From Clostridia bacterium (lineage in GTDB: Bacteria > Bacillota > Clostridia > SK-Y3 > JACMMQ01), in contig JACMMQ010000076.1 in the NCBI GenBank assembly GCA_014378955.1, positions 1 to 7,426 of the forward strand: DNA of 7,426 nucleotides. The letters are read 5' to 3'. The stretch's first letter is position 1; each line of letters opens with the position of its first letter. The position numbers were made by a program, and so were the translations under genes. Positions 1 through 5,539 of this stretch are shown in pieces. The notes below the pieces were generated by a model. The model did not search any database. It saw only the letters and a program-made list of their open reading frames with translations, and was not told the DNA's origin.

Positions 1-135
1 CAAAGGAGGATTCCTGCACAAAAAGGCATCTTAACACGTACTGAAATAGATGAAGAGTTTGATGTATCAAGGGTTTTAAGCGTTTATTTAACTGCGAAGT
101 TTGAGTTAGTATACATAAAATTTAGGAGGAAATAA
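1..135 (+). CDS. C-terminal fragment of an unrecognised upstream gene
   Basis: One frame is open from the window edge to a TAA at 133-135 (44 codons); the other two + frames close within about 45 bases. The C-terminal part is basic and mixed hydrophobic, ending in KFRRK. Its stop lies within the stretch between the AGGAGG (124-129) and the ATG at 137 of the next gene, so the two would be translationally linked neighbours with a 1-base gap. I recognise no family or motif. An open run this short could arise by chance, so this is only a probable gene end; the missing upstream sequence would decide it. Confidence 0.5.
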   Translation, partial: QRRIPAQKGILTRTEIDEEFDVSRVLSVYLTAKFELVYIKFRRK

Positions 136-136
136 C

Positions 137-1744
137 ATGAAAAAAAAGACAGTACGCATTTTAACAGCTTTACTAGTATTTGCACTACTTACAACGCTTT
201 TGGCAGGCTGCACGCAGGATGAAATGGATTTATTCAAGGCGATGAACAATACGGCGAAAGCCACATCGGTTGAGCAACAGGCGAATTTCTCGCTTGATGT
301 GAATGTTACGAATAATGCGCCAAAATCAAAGTATAACAATTTTGACAATGCTGGTATGATGTCCGCATTATTCAAAGGCATCAATTTCCAAATAAATACC
401 AAGCAAAATGCGAGTGAAGACAAGTCTATTGTTAAAGCACAAGTTGATGCGGTAGTAGAGATCGCAGATATATCTACAAAGTTTGGTGTTTGGGTAGATA
501 TGAACAGTAGCACAGGCGAATTCAAAGAAATCATTAAAATGCCTCGCTATTTATCCGCCATGATGATGTATGAAACAAAGGACTATAAGGATTATTTCAC
601 CATTGATTTTACCAAGCTTTCAAAAGAGCAAGCACAAGATAGCAAGCAAATATTTGAAGCGGTTAAATTCTTTAACGATCCTGTTCGTACGAAAAAGCTA
701 GAGGAATTTTCTAAAAAGTACTTAACGAAGTTTAACCCAGGCTTTGCCGCAATTACCAACTCAGGGAGCAAGGTGATAGCGGGCAAAAAGCTTTCAACAT
801 ACCAAATGAAATTGGATGATGCTACACTTAAAACATTGATAAGTAAGCTTTTGATTGATATTTCAAAAGATCCAGAAGCATTGGCGATGTTGGAGGAATA
901 TGTTCTTTCCTATTTAGAAATCATAGGCAGTACCTCTTCCACCATGCCATCCAATACATTTAAAGACATGAAGGAGCAGGTAAAGGTTGGCTTTGCGCAA
1001 TTTAAGCTAGCACAACCCTTGATTGAACCACAAATTAATGCAATCATGAAAGCATTTGCGGGCGTGAAATTGGTTGGCGACAAGGGCTTTGTAATCAATT
1101 TTTACACCGACAGCCTTGGCTTTATCGTCCATCAGGATGGCGTGTTTGATGTGCATATTGATATGGAAGCCATTCAACAAGCGATGGGTAAAATCACTGG
1201 CGAAACAAAAAAAACAAACGACAGTGACAAAGTTGTTTTTGACATTACCGCAAAATATAATGTAGAAAATAAAAACATCAATCAACCCGTCAAGATAGAA
1301 ATGCCGGTGTTAACAGAAAAAAATTCCTTTGACTTTTCAAAGCTGATGTCTGGAAACGATCGTTTCAATGACGAGGAGCCAGAAGCATCAGAACGGCCTA
1401 TCGAAGTATATGTCAATGGGGATGCCGTGTCATTTGACGTGCAACCCTTGATGATGAATGGCAGGGTGCTAGTACCTTTGAGAGCTGTTTCAGAAAAGTT
1501 GGGCGCGCAAGTGAATTGGGACGAAAAGACGCAAACGGTGACGGCAGTAAAGGGCGACACAAAGGTCATCTTAAAAATATTGGATGATGTAGCCAACATA
1601 AATGGACAAACGGTAAAATTAGATATGCCAGCGGTTGTATTGAGTGGTAGCACGATGGTGCCATTGCGCTTTATGAGTGAAGCATTCGGTGCGGATGTCA
1701 AATGGGATGGCGACAGTCGATTGGTTCATATCACAACAAAATAG
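137..1744 (+). CDS. Lipoprotein with C-terminal copper amine oxidase N-terminal-like repeats
   Basis: Exported protein of 535 residues, probably anchored to the outer face of the membrane. The N-terminus is a lipoprotein signal: basic MKKK, a hydrophobic core and the lipobox LLAGC, with Cys25 as the lipidated residue (lipoprotein signal peptidase processing, not signal peptidase I). Residues about 26-415 form a polar, helix- and strand-rich region that I cannot assign. Residues about 420-535 hold two repeats of the copper amine oxidase N-terminal-like domain (PF07833 type), each with a VNG or ING turn, an 'LVPLR/MVPLRF' strand and a 'W-D' turn (VNWDEKTQTV; VKWDGDSRLV). This domain is common on clostridial surface proteins and does not imply amine oxidase activity. 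The start is firm: AGGAGG at 124-129, 7 bases before the ATG. The same domain recurs in the next gene. Function unknown; ligand binding or wall association is inference. Confidence 0.88.
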   Translation: MKKKTVRILTALLVFALLTTLLAGCTQDEMDLFKAMNNTAKATSVEQQANFSLDVNVTNNAPKSKYNNFDNAGMMSALFKGINFQINTKQNASEDKSIVKAQVDAVVEIADISTKFGVWVDMNSSTGEFKEIIKMPRYLSAMMMYETKDYKDYFTIDFTKLSKEQAQDSKQIFEAVKFFNDPVRTKKLEEFSKKYLTKFNPGFAAITNSGSKVIAGKKLSTYQMKLDDATLKTLISKLLIDISKDPEALAMLEEYVLSYLEIIGSTSSTMPSNTFKDMKEQVKVGFAQFKLAQPLIEPQINAIMKAFAGVKLVGDKGFVINFYTDSLGFIVHQDGVFDVHIDMEAIQQAMGKITGETKKTNDSDKVVFDITAKYNVENKNINQPVKIEMPVLTEKNSFDFSKLMSGNDRFNDEEPEASERPIEVYVNGDAVSFDVQPLMMNGRVLVPLRAVSEKLGAQVNWDEKTQTVTAVKGDTKVILKILDDVANINGQTVKLDMPAVVLSGSTMVPLRFMSEAFGADVKWDGDSRLVHITTK

Positions 1745-1754
1745 CATCAATATT

Positions 1755-1784
1755 GGGGGCAATTACTGCCCCCTTGTTATTTTT
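1755..1784 (+). terminator. Rho-independent terminator after the lipoprotein gene
   Basis: Perfect 7-bp stem GGGGGCA (1755-1761) with TGCCCCC (1767-1773) and a 5-base loop, followed at once by the T-rich run TTGTTATTTTT. It begins 11 bases after the stop codon, so it should end the lipoprotein transcript. Confidence 0.85.
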
Positions 1785-1807
1785 ATAGGGGCAATACTTG
1801 CCCCTAT
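1785..1807 (+). repeat. Second hairpin, near-copy of the preceding terminator stem-loop
   Basis: Perfect 10-bp stem ATAGGGGCAA (1785-1794) with TTGCCCCTAT (1798-1807) and a 3-base loop. It directly follows the first terminator and resembles it (GGGGCAAT..ACT..GCCCC in both), so it looks like a tandem duplicate. No T-run follows, so as a terminator it would be a weak backup at most. Confidence 0.7.
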
Positions 1808-1814
1808 ATGTGTG

Positions 1815-1967
1815 TATGCTAATCACTTTCGTCAACTTAAGCAGCGTTTTTCGTAGGGGCAGGCCTTGTGTCTGCCCAAATGCACTAAATTCGGGCGGAC
1901 ATAAAGCCCGCCCCTACGATAAATATGCATGTAATTTTTCTTAAGTTGACGACCGTGATATGCTAAT
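1815..1967. mobile_element. MITE-like palindromic element with terminal inverted repeats and flanking direct repeat
   Basis: The core element (1823-1958, 136 bp) has 19-bp terminal inverted repeats: TCACTTTCGTCAACTTAAG at 1823-1841 and, on the other strand of 1940-1958, TCACGGTCGTCAACTTAAG (17 of 19 identical). The direct repeat TATGCTAAT flanks it at 1815-1823 and 1959-1967; the last T of the left copy can also be counted as the first base of the inverted repeat, giving an 8- or 9-bp target duplication. It holds no gene. Inside are two inverted copies of a GTAGGGGC-type hairpin (1852-1877 and 1892-1918). Size, ends and duplication are those of a non-autonomous insertion moved by a transposase elsewhere. 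I do not assign an IS family. Confidence 0.75.
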
Positions 1968-1974
1968 TTGTAAT
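1946..1974 (+). promoter_or_regulatory. Possible promoter using the MITE end as -35
   Basis: TTGACG (1946-1951), inside the right terminal inverted repeat, lies 17 bp from TGTAAT (1969-1974). Each box differs from the sigma-A consensus at one base. It points at the metallo-beta-lactamase-fold gene. Transcription would start near 1980, leaving a leader of only about a dozen bases that begins at the ribosome site, which weakens the case. Confidence 0.35.
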
Positions 1975-1992
1975 AAATGAGGTTTTGTGCAA

Positions 1993-3165
1993 ATGAAATA
2001 TAAAGTGCTGTTGTTGATTGTACTGCTCCTTTGTACGACCACCATGGGTTTCGTGACCTTCGCCTCCAATGGTATCGTAGTGACCTTGAATGGTGAGCCT
2101 GTGCATTTTGATGTGCCACCCACAATTGTTGAGGGCAGAACGATGGTGCCACTGCGTCCAATATTTGAGGCGTTGGGCATTGCGGTCACATGGGATGAAA
2201 GCACGCAAACGGTAACAGGTACGCAAAATAAACAGCACATTACGTTGCAAATTGACAACGTGCATGCGACTGTGAATGGACAGCCCATCACATTAGAAGT
2301 GCCCGCTCAAATTATACAAGGACGTACAATGGTACCCGTGCGGTTTATCGCACAAAGCGTGGGGGCAACCGTGCAGTGGGACGGCTTGCAAAGCACCGTA
2401 CGCATTGCCACACCGCTTATGCAGGTGCATTATATAGATGTGGGGCAGGCGGATTGTATTTTGGTGCAATCGGATGCAGGCAAGACCATGCTCATTGATG
2501 CTGGCAATCATGCGGATGCACAAACAGTGCTTGCATATTTGAAAAAACAAGGGGTACAAAAAATCGATATCTTGATAGGCACCCATCCGCACGAGGACCA
2601 TATTGGCGGAATGGATAGCATCATCAATTCGTTTGAGATAGGACAATTTTACATGCCAAAGGTTTCAGCCAATACAAAAACCTATACGGCAGTGTTAGAA
2701 GCGGCAAAAACGAAGGGGCTGACGATTCACAACGCAAAGGGCAATACCACACTTGATTTCGGGTATGATTCGCTAGAGATTCTTGCGCCAAATAGTGTTC
2801 AATACAGCGATGTGAATAATTACTCCGCAGTCGTACAGCTTACGCACGGCAACAGCACTTTTTTATTTATGGGAGATGCTGAAGCAATTTCGGAAAGCGA
2901 AATGCTCAAGCTCAAACTGGATTTAAAAGCGGATGTGCTAAAAATAGGGCATCATGGCAGTGGTAGCAGTACAATGCAAGCGTTGTTAAATGCAGTAGCA
3001 CCCAAGTTTGCGGTGATTTCAGTGGGCAAGGGCAACGAATTTGGGCACCCTACAAAGGAAATTATCAATAGACTGCTTGCAATGCAAATAAAGATATATC
3101 GCACCGACCAAAATGGTACGATTATTGCAAAAAGTGATGGCATAAAAATAACGTTCAACCAATAA
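1993..3165 (+). CDS. Secreted ComEC-like metallo-beta-lactamase-fold hydrolase with copper amine oxidase N-terminal-like repeats
   Basis: Predicted exported metal-dependent hydrolase of 390 residues. Residues 1-24 form a signal peptide (MKYK, a Leu/Ile/Val core, then VTFA before Ser25) without a lipobox cysteine. Residues about 27-140 are two copper amine oxidase N-terminal-like repeats (RTMVPLRPIFEALG and RTMVPVRFIAQSVG). Residues about 143-390 are the metallo-beta-lactamase fold of the ComEC/Rec2 C-terminal type: VHYIDVGQADC, metal motif H198-P-H200-E-D202-H203, GDAE (Asp295), HHGS (His320-321) and FGHP near 352. All expected metal ligands are present, so it should be active, perhaps on nucleic acid or phosphodiesters; the substrate is inference. 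There are no ComEC membrane segments, so it is not a DNA channel. ATG 1993 is preferred over GTG 1987 because GAGG (1979-1982) is 10 rather than 4 bases away. The Toprim gene follows after 17 bp, probably co-transcribed. Confidence 0.88.
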   Translation: MKYKVLLLIVLLLCTTTMGFVTFASNGIVVTLNGEPVHFDVPPTIVEGRTMVPLRPIFEALGIAVTWDESTQTVTGTQNKQHITLQIDNVHATVNGQPITLEVPAQIIQGRTMVPVRFIAQSVGATVQWDGLQSTVRIATPLMQVHYIDVGQADCILVQSDAGKTMLIDAGNHADAQTVLAYLKKQGVQKIDILIGTHPHEDHIGGMDSIINSFEIGQFYMPKVSANTKTYTAVLEAAKTKGLTIHNAKGNTTLDFGYDSLEILAPNSVQYSDVNNYSAVVQLTHGNSTFLFMGDAEAISESEMLKLKLDLKADVLKIGHHGSGSSTMQALLNAVAPKFAVISVGKGNEFGHPTKEIINRLLAMQIKIYRTDQNGTIIAKSDGIKITFNQ

Positions 3166-3182
3166 TCGAGAGGATAATAGGG

Positions 3183-3782
3183 ATGCTGAAAATTCAAGAG
3201 GCTGTAATTGTAGAAGGTACGTATGACAAGGCGAAGCTCAAGCAGGTGATGGACGGTGTTGTGATTACCACCGATGGCTTTGATATATTCAAAAACCCTT
3301 CTAAGCGGCAAATGGTGTTGCAGTTCGCAAAAAGCACAGGGGTGGTTATTTTAACAGACTCTGACCAGGCTGGCTTTAAAATTCGCAATTATATCAAGAG
3401 TATAATGCCGCCCGAAATGGCGCATGCTATTAAACATGCATACATTCCAGCGCTTTTAGGCAAGGAACGGCGAAAAGCGGTTGCAGGCAAGGAGGGACTT
3501 CTCGGTGTAGAAGGCATGACCATTGATATTTTAGAACAGGCATTGCGTAAGGCAGGGTGTACAATTGCGCAAAGCATCCCAAAACCGCCGACGCAATTGG
3601 TGACAAAAGCGGATTTATACGCCGATGGTTTGTTGGGGGGAGAGCAAAGTAGTTTGAAAAGAGCGGTGATTTTACGCAAACTCAACCTACCTTCACGCAT
3701 TTCAACCAATGGCTTACTAGAGGTCATCAATACAATTTATGGGTATGAGCAGTACAAAAGCTGGTTAAATAGTAAGGGATAA
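3183..3782 (+). CDS. rnmV: Ribonuclease M5-like Toprim protein
   Basis: Toprim nuclease of 199 residues. RNase M5 cuts the 5S rRNA precursor in the cytoplasm with ribosomal protein L18 as cofactor. The Toprim domain (about 4-110) has the catalytic Glu11 in VIVEGTYDKAKL and the acidic pair Asp59/Asp61 in VVILTDSDQAG, followed by the FKIRNYI helix. Residues about 128-196 match the C-terminal domain of clostridial RNase M5 proteins (DUF4093 type): KADLYADGLLGG and RKLNLPSRISTNGLLEVINTIY. The length is near the family norm of about 180-200. GAGAGGA at 3168-3174 is 8 bases before the ATG, which supports this start. The gene probably shares a transcript with the upstream hydrolase gene. rnmV often lies next to the 16S rRNA dimethylase gene ksgA/rsmA, which is not seen here. 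The 5S role is taken from the family and is not shown by this context. Confidence 0.83.
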   Translation: MLKIQEAVIVEGTYDKAKLKQVMDGVVITTDGFDIFKNPSKRQMVLQFAKSTGVVILTDSDQAGFKIRNYIKSIMPPEMAHAIKHAYIPALLGKERRKAVAGKEGLLGVEGMTIDILEQALRKAGCTIAQSIPKPPTQLVTKADLYADGLLGGEQSSLKRAVILRKLNLPSRISTNGLLEVINTIYGYEQYKSWLNSKG

Positions 3783-3880
3783 CCTCCTCATAAACGATAA
3801 ATCGACAGAAACCAACATATTGTATAAAAACTATCAAGTGATATTATGCACTTTTTTTGACACTAAAAGGTTCAAAATTA

Positions 3881-3909
3881 TGGACAAATTGGTAGAAATC
3901 GGTTATGAT
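3881..3909 (+). promoter_or_regulatory. Sigma-A-type promoter for phosphofructokinase
   Basis: TGGACA (3881-3886) and TATGAT (3904-3909) are separated by exactly 17 bp, and each has one mismatch to consensus. Transcription would begin near 3916, giving a leader of about 35 bases to the ATG at 3951. No terminator is visible between the Toprim gene and here, so read-through from upstream is also possible. A TTGACA at 3857-3862 has no convincing partner. Confidence 0.6.
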
Positions 3910-3950
3910 ATAAAATACAATAAATATGTAAAGTGAGTGTGAGATTGACA

Positions 3951-5045
3951 ATGGATAAAATAATCAAAAGAATTGCTATTATGACAGGCGGTGGGGATTG
4001 CCCAGGATTAAACGCAGTCATTCGTGCAGCCGTTAGAACAGCGATTATGAAGTATGGGTTAGAAGTAGTAGGCGTGAAGGAAGGCTATAAAGGTCTTTAT
4101 AAAGGTGACTTTGTCAAATTGGATTTAAATACTATTTCGGGTATTTTGCCACGTGGTGGTACCATTCTTTATAGTTCAAACAAGGATAACCTTTTTCTAT
4201 ATCCTTTTGTCGAAGATGGCAAGACGGTATTAAAGGATGTTTCTGATGTAGGGCTGAACAACCTCAAAAATGCAGGCATTGATGCCTTGATTATCATTGG
4301 CGGTGACGGCACCTTAACCTCTGGGCGTGATTATGCACGCAAGGGTGTTAATATCGTTGGCGTTCCTAAAACCATTGATAATGACTTGGCGTCTACCGAT
4401 ACTACCTTTGGCTTTGATACCGCAGTTGCTGTAGCAACTGAGGCACTAGACCGCTTGCACACCACAGCTGAGTCACATCACAGAATTATGTGCCTAGAGG
4501 TAATGGGTCGTTATGCAGGCTGGATTGCATTACACGCTGGCGTTGCTGGTGGGGCAGATGCAATTTTAATCCCTGAAATACCATACGATATTAACAAAGT
4601 TGCGGAAGCACTTTTGACTAGAAAAGATAATGGCAAGGAATTTGGTATCGTCGTTGTAGCAGAGGGTGCGAAATCCTTGACGGGCGAAATGGTTGTCAAC
4701 CAAGTGGTTGAAAACAGCCCAGACCCTATTCGTTTAGGGGGCGTTGCAAACGTCGTAGCAAATCAGTTAGAAAAATTAGTAGGACTAGAATCCCGTGCAA
4801 CCATTTTAGGGCATTTACAGCGTGGCGGTTCTCCTTCAGCTTTTGACCGTATTTTATCCACACGCTATGGCGTGCGTGCAGTTGAACTGGTCATGGAAGG
4901 CAAATTTGGCAACATGGTTACACTCAAGGGCAACAAGATGTCGTTTGATACCTTGGAAAATGTTATCGGACAAGAAAAATGCGTAGATCCAGATGGCGAA
5001 TTGGTACAAACCGCTAAGAAAATCGGCGTAACATTCGGAGATTAA
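3951..5045 (+). CDS. pfkA: 6-phosphofructokinase, mixed-substrate group III type
   Basis: Glycolytic enzyme of 364 residues, in the cytoplasm, phosphorylating fructose 6-phosphate to fructose 1,6-bisphosphate. Motifs, numbered from ATG 3951: phosphoryl-donor loop TGGGDCPGLNAVIR (12-25), GGDGT (117-121), PKTIDND (139-145, catalytic Asp143), MGRYAGWIA and GHLQRGGSPSAFDR. In this family the residue after GGD governs the donor: Gly (here Gly120) favours ATP and Asp favours pyrophosphate. Lys140 in PKTIDND is typical of pyrophosphate and group III enzymes, where classical ATP enzymes have Gly. The combination fits the group III 'mixed' class (TIGR02483 type), and 364 residues fits it better than the about 320 of Bacillus PfkA. 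ATP use is therefore likely but not proven. A GTG start at 3933 would add six residues not typical of the family; neither start has a strong ribosome site. Pyruvate kinase, a common neighbour, is absent. Confidence 0.93.
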   Translation: MDKIIKRIAIMTGGGDCPGLNAVIRAAVRTAIMKYGLEVVGVKEGYKGLYKGDFVKLDLNTISGILPRGGTILYSSNKDNLFLYPFVEDGKTVLKDVSDVGLNNLKNAGIDALIIIGGDGTLTSGRDYARKGVNIVGVPKTIDNDLASTDTTFGFDTAVAVATEALDRLHTTAESHHRIMCLEVMGRYAGWIALHAGVAGGADAILIPEIPYDINKVAEALLTRKDNGKEFGIVVVAEGAKSLTGEMVVNQVVENSPDPIRLGGVANVVANQLEKLVGLESRATILGHLQRGGSPSAFDRILSTRYGVRAVELVMEGKFGNMVTLKGNKMSFDTLENVIGQEKCVDPDGELVQTAKKIGVTFGD

Positions 5046-5065
5046 TCCAAAAGATATTAAAGTTT

Positions 5066-5211
5066 AGACCGCACAATAATGTCCATTCATTACAAAGTCT
5101 AATTGCAAAGTGCCATTCTTTATGATATAATGGCAAAGGCGAAATGTGTTTTCATTTTGCTTTATGCAATAGGTGTTTGTAATGACATGACATATTGGGT
5201 GGTCTTTTTTT
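5066..5211 (+). ncRNA. Candidate structured RNA or palindromic element with three-way junction, ending in a T-run
   Basis: The two arms 5066-5107 and 5165-5205 are inverted copies with about three quarters of positions paired: AGACC/GGTCT, AATA, TGTC, a continuous TCATTACAAA block, and ATTGCA. Between them sit two adjacent perfect hairpins: TGCCATT (5111-5117) with AATGGCA (5129-5135), and 5136-5146 with 5153-5163 (11 bp counting two G-T pairs). Nearly every base is accounted for. The closing stem runs straight into seven Ts (5205-5211) on the + strand only. It may be the phosphofructokinase terminator, a small RNA, or a cruciform mobile element. I match it to no known RNA family. Confidence 0.5.
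5103..5131 (+). promoter_or_regulatory. Promoter-like sequence inside the three-way-junction element
   Basis: TTGCAA (5103-5108), a 17-bp spacer and a perfect TATAAT (5126-5131) preceded by TGA, which gives an extended -10. It would start a transcript near 5138, inside the element. It lies within the folded region, so it may be a by-product of the AT-rich hairpin. Confidence 0.4.
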
Positions 5212-5242
5212 GTATAAGTAAAAAAATGTCAACAGACCACAT

Positions 5243-5266
5243 GTAGGGGTCGGATTTATCCGCCCG
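5243..5266. repeat. Degenerate GTAGGGG-type hairpin repeat
   Basis: GTAGGGGTCGGATTTATCCG followed by CCC resembles the hairpins inside the MITE-like element at 1852-1918 (GTAGGGGC..G..TGTC.GCCC). CGGAT (5251-5255) pairs with ATCCG (5258-5262). It looks like an isolated half copy. Confidence 0.45.
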
Positions 5267-5306
5267 AAGCTTTTTAATTACGCATAAATACAACGGAACT
5301 ATAAGC

Positions 5307-5364
5307 AAAACCTTACTTTCTTTTTCTATCGTAAAAAGAAAGTAACAAAGAAAAATACTCTTTA
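5307..5364. repeat. 58-bp dispersed hairpin repeat, copy 1
   Basis: Identical at all 58 positions to 7260-7317, in the same orientation. It contains a perfect 13-bp inverted repeat, TTACTTTCTTTTT (5313-5325) and AAAAAGAAAGTAA (5333-5345), with a 7-base loop, then ACAAAGAAAAATACTCTTTA. It codes for nothing evident. Confidence 0.9.
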
Positions 5365-5397
5365 AGGGTTTGGATTTCGCCGTCTGCGGACGACGCC

Positions 5398-5518
5398 AAA
5401 GGGCGCTGCCCTTTGAACCCGCAATTTTTTGAAAAAAATTGATTAAAACTTTATTGAAAACCCTATTAAAGTTTTTGTCCCCTTTTTTCAAAAAGGGGCG
5501 GGCGTGGGCAGCGCCCAC
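5398..5518. repeat. Chain of five consecutive hairpins upstream of the radical SAM gene
   Basis: Perfect inverted repeats follow one another: AAAGGGC/GCCCTTT (5398-5414), CAATTTTTT/AAAAAATTG (5422-5441), AAAACTTTA/TAAAGTTTT (5445-5475), CCCCTTTTT/AAAAAGGGG (5479-5498) and GTGGGC/GCCCAC (5504-5518). A weaker CGTC/GACG pair lies at 5381-5392. The chain continues directly from the 58-bp repeat, so together they look like a composite intergenic repeat. It stops 21 bases before the start codon of the next gene. Confidence 0.75.
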
Positions 5519-5539
5519 TACGGGATTGGGGGCTAGAGC

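Larger units (their letters stand above)
5046..5539. other. 494-bp gene-free region filled with palindromic repeats
   Basis: Between phosphofructokinase and the radical SAM gene I find no credible gene. From left to right the region holds a three-way-junction element (5066-5211), a further AGACCAC inverted copy (5234-5240), a degenerate GTAGGGG half-hairpin (5243-5266), an exact 58-bp dispersed repeat (5307-5364) and a chain of at least five hairpins (5398-5518). Open frames crossing it on both strands are low-complexity translations of these repeats. Confidence 0.8.

Noticed and set aside
1282..1701. Minus-strand open frame of 139 codons inside the lipoprotein gene
   Set aside because: It is a shadow of the + strand gene, whose lipobox, ribosome site and domain repeats are clear; the minus-strand protein has no recognisable features.
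3857..3885. TTGACA at 3857-3862 as the -35 box of the phosphofructokinase promoter
   Set aside because: No acceptable -10 box lies 16-18 bp downstream; the pair at 3881-3909 fits better.
5066..5211. 6S RNA
   Set aside because: A long closing stem with internal mismatches suggested it, but the region is shorter than typical 6S RNA, has two hairpins at a junction instead of one long rod with a central bubble, and shows no conserved 6S sequence that I recognise.
5162..5518. Minus-strand open frame of 118 codons across the palindromic region
   Set aside because: It reads straight through the 58-bp repeat and the hairpin chain, has low-complexity Lys/Phe-rich sequence set by the repeats, and has no ribosome site or recognisable domain.
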